Shown: positions 46,832-56,240, counted from the first letter of the stretch. The stretch: 64,000 nucleotides of DNA from Streptomyces sp. NRRL F-5126 (GCF_000721265.1 NZ_JOFZ01000002.1:372001-436000); one strand, 5' to 3'. Translations and numbers: made by a program. Notes: generated from the sequence alone by a model not told the origin.

Positions 46832-47884
46832 ATGGACACCGTCGAGCAGGCAGGGCAGGCAGCACCGGGGGCCGGGCCGGGGGCCGCGGCGGGCCCCGTC
46901 CGCCTGACGCAGTACGCGCACGGCGGCGGCTGCGCCTGCAAGATCCCGCCGGGCGAGCTTGAGGACATGGTCGCCGGACTCGTCGGCGCGCCCGCGACCG
47001 GGGCGGCCGCGGAACTCCTCGTCGGCCTCGAAAGCGGCGACGACGCCGCCGCCGTGCGGCTGCGTGGCGGCACCGCCGTCCTCGCCACCGCGGACTTCTT
47101 CACACCCGTCGTGGACGATCCCTACGACTGGGGCAGGATCGCCGCCGCCAACGCCTTCTCCGACGTCTACGCCATGGGCGGGCAGCCGGTGGTGACGGTG
47201 AACCTGCTCGCCTGGCCGCGCGACGTACTGCCGTTCGACCTGGCAAGGGAGTTGCTGCGCGGCGGGCTCGACATCGCCGCCGAGGCCGGCTGCCACGTGG
47301 GGGGCGGCCACAGCGTCGACGACCCCGAACCGAAGTACGGCATGGCCGTCACCGGCATCGCGGACCCCGGGCGGCTGCTGCGCAACGACCGCGGACGCCC
47401 GGGCCTGCCGCTCTCCTTGACCAAGCCGCTCGGCCTCGGCGTGCTGAACAACCGTCACAAGGCCACGGGCGAGGTCTTCCCCGAGGCGGTCGCCACCATG
47501 GTGGCGCTCAACGGGGACGCGTCGGCCGCCGCGCTGCGCACGGGCGCCGTGTGCGCCACGGACGTGACGGGGTTCGGGCTGCTGGGGCACGCCTACAAGC
47601 TGGCGCGCGCCTCGGGCGTCACAGCGGTGATCGACGCGTCGGCCGTGCCGTACCTCGACGGCGCGCGGGAAGCGGTGCGGGGCGGCTTCGTCAGCGGCGG
47701 CACCCGGCGCAACCTGGCCTGGGTCGCGCCGCACACCGACTTCGGGCAGGCGGACGAGGAGACGCGGCTGCTGCTCGCCGACGCGCAGACATCCGGCGGC
47801 CTGCTCGTGGCGGGCGAGGTGCCGGGGGCGCCCGTCATCGGCGAGCTGGTGCCCGCGTCGGGCGCCCCGCTGGTGATCCGCTGA
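46832..47884 (+). CDS. selD: Selenide, water dikinase (selenophosphate synthetase)
   Basis: Makes selenophosphate from selenide and ATP for SelA. 350 aa, usual length. The catalytic segment reads HGGGCACKIPPGEL: Cys34 and Lys37 match Cys17 and Lys20 of E. coli, so this SelD is a cysteine form, not itself a selenoprotein. Other signatures: GDDAAAVRL, TADFFTPVVDDPYDWG, NAFSDVYAMGG and GGHSVDDPEPKYGMAVTG. ATG 46832 follows GAGGAG. Transcribed in the direction of selAB but separated from selB by 268 bp containing the antisense tRNA-Sec, so probably its own unit. It converges on the fdh operon with a 5-bp gap. Confidence 0.95.
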   Translation: MDTVEQAGQAAPGAGPGAAAGPVRLTQYAHGGGCACKIPPGELEDMVAGLVGAPATGAAAELLVGLESGDDAAAVRLRGGTAVLATADFFTPVVDDPYDWGRIAAANAFSDVYAMGGQPVVTVNLLAWPRDVLPFDLARELLRGGLDIAAEAGCHVGGGHSVDDPEPKYGMAVTGIADPGRLLRNDRGRPGLPLSLTKPLGLGVLNNRHKATGEVFPEAVATMVALNGDASAAALRTGAVCATDVTGFGLLGHAYKLARASGVTAVIDASAVPYLDGAREAVRGGFVSGGTRRNLAWVAPHTDFGQADEETRLLLADAQTSGGLLVAGEVPGAPVIGELVPASGAPLVIR

Positions 47885-47889
47885 GCAAG

Positions 47890-50800
47890 CTACTGCGTGC
47901 CCGTCTCCTCCGTGATCCCGGCCCGCCTGCGGTAGCCCCGGACGAACTCTGCCGCCGCCGCGCCCTGCGGCCGCCTGCCGGGGCGAATGTCGCAGGTCAG
48001 GGCCTTCGACTCCTGGATGTGTGTGTTGGGGTCGAGCGACATGTGCGTCAGCTCGTTGGCGGCGTCGCCCTTCGTGTAGCCGTTGGGCCCCCAGTGGTAC
48101 GGCAGGCCCACCTGGTGCATGGTGCGGCCCTGCACCACGAGCGGCGCCATCCGGTCGGTGACCAGGACCCGCGCCTCCACGACACCCCGGGCGGTGACCA
48201 CGGTCGCCCATCCCGCGTGCTCGAGCCCGCGCTCCGCGGCGAGCTCGGGGGAGACCTCGCAGAAGAACTCGGGCTGGAGCTCGGCCAGGTAGGGCTGCCA
48301 GCGTGACATGCCGCCCGCCGTGTGGTGCTCGGTGAGCCGGTACGTCGTCATCACGTACGGGAACACCTCGGAGCCCGGCTCGTTGGCGCTCGGCTGGTAG
48401 CGGTTGTCCGGGTGCGAGAGCAACTGGCGTGCCGGGTTGCGCTGCTGCCCGTACAGCAGGTTCGGGAACGGCGAGTCCTGCGGCTCGTAGTGCGCGGGCA
48501 GCGGCCCGTCGGTCAGGCCGGCCGGCACGTAGAGCCACGCCTTCCCGTCCGCCTGCATGACGAACGCGTCGGTGCCGGACAGTGCCGCGGGTCCCGTCGC
48601 CCCCTCGGGCGGCCGGTGGTCGGGCGCCTTGCCCGCGGAGAAGTCGGGCACGTCGTGCCCCACCCACTGCTCCTGCTCCGCGTCCCACCACACCAGGGCC
48701 TTGCGCTCGCTCCACGGCTTGCCGTCCGGGTCGGCGGACGCGCGGTTGTACAGGATGCGCCGGTTGGCCGGCCACGCCCAGCCCCACTCGTTCGCCACCC
48801 AGTTCTGCTCGTTGCCCGGCCTGCGCCGGGACGCCTGGTTGACGCCGTCCGCGTACACCCCGCAGTAGATCCAGCAGCCGCAGGCCGTCGAGCCGTCGCC
48901 CTCCAGCTGCTCGTACGACGACAGCGGGTTCCCCTCGGCGTCGTAGCCGTTGATCTCGGCCAGCACGGCCTCGGCCTCGGGCTCGTCGATCTCGCCCCTC
49001 GTCGGGTAGTCCCACGTCACGTCGAGCAGCGGGCGGTCCATCCCGTCGGTGGAACCCGCGAGCTTCTCTCTGATCAGGCGGCCGAGGTGGTACGTGAACC
49101 ACAGGTCGCTGCGGGCGTCACCGGGCGGTTCGACGGCCTGGTGGTGCCACTGCAGCATGCGCTGGGTGTTGGTGAACGAGCCGTCCTTCTCGGTGTGGGC
49201 GGCGGCGGGCATGAAGAACACCTCGGTGGCGATGTCCTCCGTCCGCATCTCGCCCGTCCCGATCTCCGGCCCGTCCTTCCACCAGGTGGCGGATTCGATG
49301 AGCGAGAAGTCGCGCACCACCAGCCAGTCCAGGTTCGCCATGCCCAGACGCTGCATCTTGGCGTTGGACGAGCCGACCGCCGGGTTCTGCCCGACGAGGA
49401 AGTACCCCTTGCAGGTGCCCTCGATCTGCGCCATGACGGTCTCGTACGTGCTGTGCGAGCCCGTCAGCCGCGGCAGGTAGTCGAAGCAGAAGTCGTTGTC
49501 CTCCGTCGCCGCCGCGCCGTAGTAGGCCTTGAGCAGGCTCACCGCGTACGCCCGCATGTTGCCCCAGTAGCCCTTCTCCGCGGCCTCCGCCCGCACGAAG
49601 GCGTCCAGGTCCTGCTGCCGGTGGGCGTGCGGCATCGGGATGTAGCCGGGCAGCAGGTTGAACAGGGTGGGGATGTCGGTGGAGCCCTGGATGGAGGCGT
49701 GCCCGCGCAGGGCGAGGATGCCGCCGCCCGGCCGGCCGATGTTGCCCAGCAGGGACTGCAGGATGGCCGCCGTCCGGATGTACTGGACGCCGACCGTGTG
49801 CTGCGTCCAGCCCACCGCGTAGGCGAACGCCGTCGTGCGGTCGCGCCCGGAGTTGCTCGTCACCAGCTCGCACACCTGGCGGAACTGCTCCTCGGGCACG
49901 CCGCAGACCTGCCGCACCATCTCCGGCGTGTACCGCGCGAAGTGGCGCTTGAGCACCTGGAACACGCACCGGGGGTGGGTGAGCGTCTCGTCGCGCTCCG
50001 GCTCGCCCTCGCCGATCGGCGCACCGCCGGATCCGGTGGCCTCCCCGAGGCCCGCCTCGGCCACGGAGCTGCCCGACCTCGTGCGCCGCTCGTACTCCTG
50101 GTCCCGCTGGCCGGAGGCCGCCTGCACCTCCACGCCCTCGTAATGCCACGTGCCGTTGTCGTACGAGCCGCTGTCCGGGTCGAAACCGGAGAAGAGGCCG
50201 TCCAGGTCCTCCGTGTCCTTGAAGTCCTCGCCCAGGATCGTCGGCGCGTTGGTGTACGCGACGACGTAGTCGCGGAAGTACTTGTCCCGCTCCAGCACGT
50301 AGTTGATGATCGCGCCGAGGAACGCGATGTCACTTCCCGCGCGCAGCGGCACGTGCACGTCGGCCAGGGCGCTCGTACGCGTGAAGCGCGGGTCGACGTG
50401 GATGACCTTGGCGCCGCGCGCCTTGGCCTCCATCACCCACTGGAACCCGACCGGATGGCACTCCGCCATGTTCGAGCCCTGGATGACGATGCAGTCGGAG
50501 TTCTGCAGGTCCTGCTGGAAGGTGGTCGCGCCGCCGCGGCCGAACGAGGTCCCCAGACTGGGGACGGTGGAGGAGTGTCAAACACGCGCCTGGTTCTCGA
50601 TCTGCACCGCGCCCATCGCCGTGAACAACTTCTTGATGAGGTAGTTCTCCTCGTTGTCCAGCGTGGCGCCGCCCAGGCTCGCGATGCCCAGCGTCCGCCG
50701 GGTGCGCACCCCGTCGGCCTCCCACTGCCAGCCCTCCCGCCGCGCCTTGACGACGCGGTCGGCGATCATCTCCATCGCCGTGTCCAGGTGCAGGCTCTCC

Positions 50801-51144
50801 CACTCGGTCCCGTACGGCCTGCGGTAGAGCACCCGGTGCTCGCGGGCGGAACCGGTCGTCAGCTGCAGGCTGGCCGAGCCCTTGGGGCACAGCCGGCCGC
50901 GTGAGACCGGCGAGTCGGGATCGCCCTCGATCTGCGTGACCTTGCCGCCTTGCACGTAGACGTTCTGGCCGCAGCCCACGGCGCAGTAGGGACAGATCGA
51001 CTTGACGACCTTGTCGGCCGTCGCCACGCGGGGCTTCAGGGTGTCGCTGCGCCTGCTCTTGGCCGCCGCGCCGCGCCCCAGCGGGTCGTCGCCGCTCAGC
51101 TGCCGGTAAGTGGGCCACGAGTCGATCCAGGTGCGGATTCCCAT
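47890..51144 (-). CDS. fdh: Selenocysteine-containing formate dehydrogenase, catalytic subunit (UGA read through)
   Basis: Molybdopterin bis-MGD formate dehydrogenase of the FdnG/FdoG type, about 1084 aa if UGA 50578-50580 is read as Sec189; E. coli FdnG has Sec at 196. Before the UGA: a 4Fe-4S site (Cys51, 54, 58 in CPYCAVGC, fourth Cys in GRLCPKG) and VQIENQARV. After it: HSSTVPSLGTSFGRGGATT, then IQGSNMAECHPVGF and the molybdopterin domains. Both halves are in one frame and the residues flanking the UGA match the family exactly. ATG 51144 follows GAGGAG. No Tat signal is seen, so it should face the cytoplasm. Last gene of its operon. Confidence 0.95.
50549..50580 (-). promoter_or_regulatory. 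UGA selenocysteine codon with SECIS stem-loop
   Basis: On the minus strand the UGA (50580-50578) is followed by 12 nt and then a 17-nt hairpin: GUCCCC, loop AGUCU, GGGGAC (50565-50549). In E. coli fdhF the minimal SelB-binding hairpin is also 17 nt, starts 11 nt after the UGA and has loop AGGUCU. The match in spacing, size and GUCU loop supports a functional SECIS; SelB binding is inferred. Confidence 0.85.
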
Positions 51145-51145
51145 G

Positions 51146-51406
51146 TCACTGCTCCTCGTTCTGCCTGCGCGCTGCCGCGCGGCGCATGGGCTTGTCGTCG
51201 GCGGCCCGTTGCTTGAGCCACCGCGCGACCACCGCCGCCGTCGGTGAAGCGGGGTTCCCGGCCGGCCTGGGACTGCCGCCGCCGTCGGCGGGCAGCCCGG
51301 TGGCGATCATGTACGCCTGCCCTGCGGGCACCCCGAGACGGCGGGCGGCCTCCTCGTAGCCGAGCCGGGAGTCCAGCAGTCGCATGACCTGTTCGCGCGT
51401 GGGCAT
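51146..51406 (-). CDS. Small fdh-operon protein, function unknown
   Basis: 86-aa basic protein encoded between the membrane subunit and the catalytic subunit, with one-base gaps on both sides (TGAGATG, TGACATG). ATG 51406 has GGGAGG eight bases upstream. Residues 4-40 form two or three helices resembling a helix-turn-helix (VMRLLDSRLGYEEAARRLGV, then AGQAYMIATGLPAD). The middle is Pro/Gly-rich and the C-terminus is basic (KPMRRAAARRQNEEQ). Tight coupling argues for a role in expression, assembly or cofactor insertion of the enzyme, but no family function is known to me. A DNA- or RNA-binding role is possible. Confidence 0.8.
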   Translation of the reverse strand: MPTREQVMRLLDSRLGYEEAARRLGVPAGQAYMIATGLPADGGGSPRPAGNPASPTAAVVARWLKQRAADDKPMRRAAARRQNEEQ

Positions 51407-51407
51407 C

Positions 51408-52451
51408 TCAGGCGCCTCCCGCCCGCTCGGCCCGCTGCCTTTCGGCCTCGTCAAGGCGCTCGCGCTGCGGCACCACCACGTACTTGGGGTCCTCCGTGGA
51501 AGCGACCCCCGCGTGGAAGACGCCGAAGCGCAGCGCGGCCGAGCCGCAGAGCAGCGCCGTGCCCGCGGCCGCCGCGGCGACGCGGCTGCGGCGTCCGGCC
51601 GTCAGCGCCAGCACGGCCCCGGCGCCGCTCAGCGCCTCCGAAGCGTGCATCAGCCGGCCGGCCTTGCCCTGCTCGAAGGTCTCGGAGGCGATCCCCATCC
51701 GCTGCTTCATCACCTGAATCGCGGCCAGTTCGAGGGCCGTGCCGAAGGCGGCCATGCGCCGTGCGGGGCCCGCCTCGCCGACCCGCGCGGCCAGCATGCC
51801 GAGGCCGCCGGCGGCGCTCGCGCCCGAGCCGACGAAGGCGAACGGCAGTTCGCGGTAGCCCTCGTGCCACGACGGCGCGGCCGTGTCCGCCAGCAGCACC
51901 GCGGTGTACGCGGCCACCGCGGGGCCGAGCGCCGCCGCGCCCGCCGTCGCCGCGGTGCCCACGGGCCGCAGCCTGCCCGTCAGGTCGGAGGCGGTGGCGG
52001 CGGCGGCCAGCGGCGCATAGCCGCTGAGCAGCCAGGAACCCACGCTCATCGGGGACGTCGGCTTGAACACCCTGAGCATGTTGAGGAAGCGGGCAGGCCG
52101 CCCCAGGTCGTGGACGAGCGCCGCGAGCGACAGGGAGATCGCCCCGAAGGCACCGGCCTTGGCGGCGCGAGCGAGCCCCGGCCGCCCGGTGGCCTGGGCG
52201 CCGGCCGCCAGCGCCGACGAACCGCCCGCCAGGCCGCCGAGGAACAGGTAGCCGGCGATGTCCATCGGCTTCCAGGTGGGCTTGTTGAGCACGGGCTTGC
52301 CGTAGTACGAGGAGAACTTCGCCTTCGGCACCATGGGTTCCTCGCCGCCGCGCCTGCGGCGCCTGTGCCGCCCGGCGGCCTTGCCCGTCAGCGCCTCCCT
52401 GCCCGGGCTCGCGCCCTTCACGCCCTCGCGCGTCACGTCCGAGCGGCTCAT
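51408..52451 (-). CDS. nrfD: NrfD/PsrC-type membrane subunit of formate dehydrogenase
   Basis: Integral membrane quinone-interacting subunit, about 347 aa. A basic N-terminus (residues 1-45) precedes AKFSSYYGKPVLNKPTWKPM and about eight TM helices. The NrfD hallmark DLGRPARFLNMLRVFKPTSP follows TM3, and SPMSVGSWLL lies before TM4. No heme-binding cytochrome subunit is encoded, so electrons from formate should pass through the Fe-S subunit to menaquinone via this protein. ATG 52451 overlaps the Fe-S subunit stop as ATGA and follows GGAGGT. Confidence 0.9.
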   Translation of the reverse strand: MSRSDVTREGVKGASPGREALTGKAAGRHRRRRRGGEEPMVPKAKFSSYYGKPVLNKPTWKPMDIAGYLFLGGLAGGSSALAAGAQATGRPGLARAAKAGAFGAISLSLAALVHDLGRPARFLNMLRVFKPTSPMSVGSWLLSGYAPLAAAATASDLTGRLRPVGTAATAGAAALGPAVAAYTAVLLADTAAPSWHEGYRELPFAFVGSGASAAGGLGMLAARVGEAGPARRMAAFGTALELAAIQVMKQRMGIASETFEQGKAGRLMHASEALSGAGAVLALTAGRRSRVAAAAAGTALLCGSAALRFGVFHAGVASTEDPKYVVVPQRERLDEAERQRAERAGGA

Positions 52452-53488
52452 CGGGACCTCCGGAGGAAGCAGGCGGCCGCGCCCGCGGCCAGGGTCAGGG
52501 CCGCGGCGCCCGCACAGCGCCACATCCGAGGCAGGTCACGCGTCGTCACGACGGGGTCGGGCGGCAGGCCGTACACCTCGGGCCGGTCGAGCAGGAGGAA
52601 GAAGGCGCCGTCACCGCCGACGCCGTCGCCCGGGTCCTCGCCGTACAGCCGAGCGTCGGCGACGCCCGCGTCGTGCAACCGGCCGACGCGGGCGGCGGCG
52701 CGCTCGCGCAAGTCGTCGAGGGGCCCGAACTGGATGGAGTCCGTGGGGCACGCCTTCGCGCAGGCGGGCTCCATGCCGACGCCCAGGCGGTCGTAGCACA
52801 GCGTGCACTTCCACACGCGGCCGTCGTCCTTGCGCTGGTCGATGACGCCGTAGGGGCAGGCGGGCACGCAGTAGCCGCAGCCGTTGCAGATGTCCTCCTG
52901 CACCACGACCGTGCCGAACTCCGTGCGGAACAGGGATCCGGTCGGGCAGACGTCGAGGCAGGCCGCGTGGGTGCAGTGCTTGCACACGTCCGAAGACATC
53001 AGCCAGCGCAGCTCGGTCCGCCCGTCGGGGGCGATCGGCGAGATCTCGCCGGCCGGCGCGGCCGAGGTCGCCGCGTCCGGCGGCGGGGTGGTCGCCCCGG
53101 GTCCTGGGGAGGCCGGGGAGACGCCGAGGCTGCCGGCCGCCGCGAAGATGTCGACGTCGCTGTGGTCGACGCCGGGCTCCTGGCCGCCGAGCGCCTTGCG
53201 CTGCTCGATGAACGCGACGTGGCGCCAGGTGTCGGCGCCCAGCCCCTGGGTGTTGTCGTAGGACATGCCGGTCAGTTCCAGGCCGTCCTCGGGAACGGCG
53301 TTCCACTCCTTGCACGCGACCTCGCACGCCTTGCAGCCGATGCACACCGAGGTGTCGGTGAAGAACCCCATGCGCGGCGCGTGGTCCGTGTATCCGGCGG
53401 CACCGCTGACGTCCGGCTGCGGCCCGTACAGGGTGGCACCGCCCGACCCGAGGACGACCGGCACGCCGCTCGAACCCGTCTCAGCCAT
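52448..53488 (-). CDS. Formate dehydrogenase iron-sulfur (beta) subunit
   Basis: Electron-transfer subunit, about 346 aa, with four 4Fe-4S motifs: CIGCKACEVACKEWN (residues 47-61), CKHCTHAACLDVCP, CNGCGYCVPACPYG and CTLCYDRLG with a late CAKACP. An Ala/Pro/Gly-rich insert sits between the first and second clusters. The last ~25 residues (MWRCAGAAALTLAAGAAACF) form a membrane anchor, as in FdnH. ATG 53488 follows GGAGGG and is the first gene of the operon. The reading frame stays open upstream through a frameshifted membrane-protein remnant, which an automated caller could wrongly fuse to it. Confidence 0.92.
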   Translation of the reverse strand: MAETGSSGVPVVLGSGGATLYGPQPDVSGAAGYTDHAPRMGFFTDTSVCIGCKACEVACKEWNAVPEDGLELTGMSYDNTQGLGADTWRHVAFIEQRKALGGQEPGVDHSDVDIFAAAGSLGVSPASPGPGATTPPPDAATSAAPAGEISPIAPDGRTELRWLMSSDVCKHCTHAACLDVCPTGSLFRTEFGTVVVQEDICNGCGYCVPACPYGVIDQRKDDGRVWKCTLCYDRLGVGMEPACAKACPTDSIQFGPLDDLRERAAARVGRLHDAGVADARLYGEDPGDGVGGDGAFFLLLDRPEVYGLPPDPVVTTRDLPRMWRCAGAAALTLAAGAAACFLRRSR

Positions 53489-53895
53489 CGTGACACCCTC
53501 CGTCGGCAACAAAGGCGGGGGCGCGGCCCCGGCACGTCGCTCCATGGGTAACCCCTGAGCGCGGTCGCAAACCAGACGTCCTCCCCACGCCAGGAGCGCG
53601 GCACCCGCGCCGAGCAGCGTCGGCAGGAGGAGGGTGACGCCGACGCTCAGGGCCTGCGCGCCGGCCTGCGTCCACGTGCCGTGCCGGGTGACGGCCACCG
53701 GGGGATGGCTCCACGGGCCGAGGACGGCCAGGCACGCGAGGCCGCAGGTGGCCGCCGGCGGCGAACGCGGCGGCGGCCGGCACGAGCACCCGCAGCGCGG
53801 TCCTCAAGGTCGCGCGGCGGTCGGCGGGGAGCCCGTGGGCCCGCTCGGCGGACTGCCACGCCTGTGCCGGGGCGGATCGACGCGGAAACGTTCAT
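53489..53895 (-). pseudogene. Frameshifted small membrane-protein gene
   Basis: ATG 53895 overlaps the stop of the glycosyltransferase gene as ATGA and starts MNVSASIRPG. Plausible coding sequence then continues in the second frame (AERAHGLPADRRATLRTALR, VLVPAAAAFAAGG; about 53860-53760). It then moves to the third frame (ATCGLACLAVLGPWSHPP, QALSVGVTLLLPTLLGAGAA; about 53765-53560). Together these give a two-TM protein of about 110 aa. No single frame spans it. Either a decayed gene or two sequencing errors; no family recognised. Confidence 0.5.
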
Positions 53896-54998
53896 GCGGG
53901 GCTCCGTTCGTCCCGCGGTGATGCGCCGTGCCGGGCGGCCAGTTCCTCCAGCGGGGCCACCGGGTCGGCGTCGAACAGCGACCGGCCGGCCGCCGTGCGC
54001 CGCGCACGCAGGGGCCCCGGCGCCGTGAGGGCGTCGAGCGAGCGGACCAGCGCCCACGAGTCACGCGCGTAGTCGGTGAACCCCTCCTGCGCCATGCGTC
54101 TGACACCCTCGCGCCCGTGCCCGGGGATGGGCCGGTAGCCGATGACCGGCACGCCCGCCGCGAGTGCCTCGAGCGCCGTCTGCCCCGCCGCGTTGTCCAC
54201 GAGCGCGTGCGCACCGGCCAGTAGGCCCGGCATGTCGTCCGTCCAGCCGACGGCGCGTGCGCCCGGCACGCGCTCGACCTCACGGCGCAGCTCCTCGTTC
54301 CTGCCGCACAGGACGACCGGCTCGTACCCGGCGCCCGCCACCCACCGTGCGGTCCGCGCGATGTGCGTGCCGACGCCCCAGGCGCCCGCCGCGATGAGCA
54401 CGCGGTGGCGGCCGTCCGCCGCGGTGGCCCACGGGTGCGCCGCCGGGCGCAGGAAGCGGCGGGCGACGAGCGGCCCCGACACGGCCGCGGGACGCCCGAC
54501 GGCCCGCCGCACCTCGTCGGCGATGCCGGGGGTCAGGCACAGATGCAGGTCGTTGCCCGGGTGGAGCCACTGCCGGTGCGCGGCGAAATCCGTGATGACG
54601 ACGGCGCTGCCGGCGCCCAGCCGGCCGCGGGCCCGGAGCCCGCCCGTCAGCTGGGCCGCCAGGTGGAAGACGGGCACGACGACGTCGAAAGCGCCCTGCC
54701 CGACGATGTCGAGCAGGGGCGCGTCGGCCAGGGTGGCGAGCGGGCTGCTGCCCGGTCTCGGCCCTTCCCCCGACCGGAAGAACGTCGCGTAGATGCCCGC
54801 GTATACGGCCGGAGCATGGTGGATGACCGTGCGGTAGAACGTGCGTACGGCGCCGCCGACCCCCGCGGGGAGCAGGTCGAGGACATCGACGCGCACGCAT
54901 CCGTGCCCCCGCGCGCGCAGCCGTCCGGACAGTTCCGCGGCCACCGCGTCGTGCCCCGAGCCCATGCTCGCGCTCAGCACCAGGAAGCGTCGCCCCAT
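53892..54998 (-). CDS. UgtP/MurG-like glycosyltransferase (GT28)
   Basis: GT-B glycosyltransferase of about 368 aa similar to processive diacylglycerol glucosyltransferases and plant MGDG synthases. The N-terminus is FLVLSASMGSGHDAVAAEL, the glycine-rich loop of that group. It then has VFHLAAQLTGGL, DLHLCLTPGIADEVRRAVG, and the donor site LLAGAHALVDNAAGQTALEA with PVIGYRPIPGHGREG. These enzymes add sugars to diacylglycerol or a related lipid at the inner membrane face. ATG 54998 follows GGAGGGAGAGGG. It overlaps a frameshifted membrane-protein gene by 4 nt. Confidence 0.82.
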   Translation of the reverse strand: MGRRFLVLSASMGSGHDAVAAELSGRLRARGHGCVRVDVLDLLPAGVGGAVRTFYRTVIHHAPAVYAGIYATFFRSGEGPRPGSSPLATLADAPLLDIVGQGAFDVVVPVFHLAAQLTGGLRARGRLGAGSAVVITDFAAHRQWLHPGNDLHLCLTPGIADEVRRAVGRPAAVSGPLVARRFLRPAAHPWATAADGRHRVLIAAGAWGVGTHIARTARWVAGAGYEPVVLCGRNEELRREVERVPGARAVGWTDDMPGLLAGAHALVDNAAGQTALEALAAGVPVIGYRPIPGHGREGVRRMAQEGFTDYARDSWALVRSLDALTAPGPLRARRTAAGRSLFDADPVAPLEELAARHGASPRDERSPA

Positions 54999-55153
54999 CC
55001 GCCCTCTCCCTCCGTCCTTCCCCCTCGCCTTCGGCCAGTCGGCCGTCGCGGGCTGCTTCGTACGCGGTATTGCCGTCCGATCCCCATTGGCCCGCCCGGG
55101 GTACGGGGGAGTCTTCGCGTGGAGCACTGTCTCCGTATCCGAGGAGGAACGGC

Positions 55154-55285
55154 ATGGTCACCCCCGGCCTCGATGTCCTGCCGGTGTATCCGCGCCGGCG
55201 GCGCTTCAAACCGATCGTCCCGCGTCACGCCCGCGGTCGCCGCCCGTGGGCGGATGCGTCCTCCCGGCGGGTTTGCGACCGGTGA
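55154..55285 (+). CDS. Possible 43-aa basic protein
   Basis: A near-ideal ribosome site GAGGAGGAAC lies 4 bases before ATG 55154, and most codons end in G or C, as in real genes here. The product is strongly basic (RRRRFKPIVPRHARGRR). No homologue recognised. It sits in the gap between the divergent glycosyltransferase and SDR genes and could be a short gene, a leader peptide or a gene remnant. Confidence 0.35.
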   Translation: MVTPGLDVLPVYPRRRRFKPIVPRHARGRRPWADASSRRVCDR

Positions 55286-55411
55286 AAACGGTCAACTCGA
55301 CGTCGTCCGCGGATCGAGTGGCCACAGCGCGACGGCCGGGCGGTCCCGTCGTGTCCCCGGCGTGCGGTGGCTGAGCGCCGCGGCCGGGCCAACCCGTCTG
55401 AGGAGGGCGTC

Positions 55412-56221
55412 GTGACGCGAGCTCTGCCCGGTCCCGACTACCGGGATGCCGCTCCGACCGCTGCCGGCCGCCGCACGTCGACGGGGGTGGCCCTGGTGAC
55501 CGGTGCCTCCTCCGGCATCGGGGCCGCCGTCTCACGGCGCATGGCGGCGGGCGGCTGGGACCTGCTGGTCACCGGCCGCGACGCCGAGCGCCTGCACGAG
55601 GTCGCCGCCGCCACATCCGGGGTCGCGCTGCCCGCCGATCTGTCCTCTCCCGACGGCGCACGCGCGCTGGTGTCGAGCGCGTTCGCCACCACCGACCGGA
55701 TCGACCTGCTCGTGGCCGGGGCCGGCGTCGGCTGGGCCGGACCCTTCGCGGCCATGCCGGCCGCCGCCGTCGACCGGGTGGTCTCCGTCGACCTCACGTG
55801 CGTACTGCACCTGGTGCGGCTCGTCCTGCCGCACATGCTCGCGGAGAAGCGCGGCCACATCGTGCTCGTCGGGTCCGTCGCGGGCACGCTCGGGGTGCGG
55901 GAGGAAGCCGTCTACTCCGCGGCCAAGGCCGCGATCTGCGTCTTCGCCGACGCCCTGAGGTACGAGCTGCGGGGTACGGGCGTACGGGTGACGCACGTCG
56001 TGCCCGGCGTGGTCGACACCCGGTTCTTCGAGCGGCGCGGCCGCCCGTACACGCGCGCACGCCCGCGCCCCGTGCCGGCCGAACAGGTGGCCGACGCGGT
56101 CTGGGACGCGCTGGTGCACGGACGGGACGAGGTGTACGTACCCGCCTGGCTCCAGTGGCCGCGCAGGGTCCGAGGCGTCGCCCCGACCGTCTACCGGCGG
56201 CTCGCCGCCCGGTTCGGATGA
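55412..56221 (+). CDS. Short-chain dehydrogenase/reductase
   Basis: Classical SDR, 269 aa, NAD(P)-dependent. Cofactor motif TGASSGIG at residues 30-37, LVAGAGVG (NNAG equivalent) near 105, catalytic Ser in VLVGSVAG and the YSAAK motif near residue 180. Start GTG 55412 behind GAGGAGGG. The first gene of a rightward run with a DMT-family protein and a polysaccharide deacetylase (19-bp gap, then a 4-nt overlap). Substrate unknown. Confidence 0.88.
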   Translation: MTRALPGPDYRDAAPTAAGRRTSTGVALVTGASSGIGAAVSRRMAAGGWDLLVTGRDAERLHEVAAATSGVALPADLSSPDGARALVSSAFATTDRIDLLVAGAGVGWAGPFAAMPAAAVDRVVSVDLTCVLHLVRLVLPHMLAEKRGHIVLVGSVAGTLGVREEAVYSAAKAAICVFADALRYELRGTGVRVTHVVPGVVDTRFFERRGRPYTRARPRPVPAEQVADAVWDALVHGRDEVYVPAWLQWPRRVRGVAPTVYRRLAARFG

Positions 56222-56240
56222 GGATGGGGACGACCGGAAG

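Noticed and set aside
50578-51144. Separate short gene ending at the UGA, with a second gene starting at 50469
   Set aside because: The two halves join in one frame through conserved formate dehydrogenase sequence, the UGA is at the Sec position and a SECIS-like hairpin follows.
53488-53698. N-terminal extension of the formate dehydrogenase Fe-S subunit carrying a membrane helix
   Set aside because: ATG 53488 has a good GGAGGG site, and the extension is better read as the last piece of a frameshifted membrane-protein gene.
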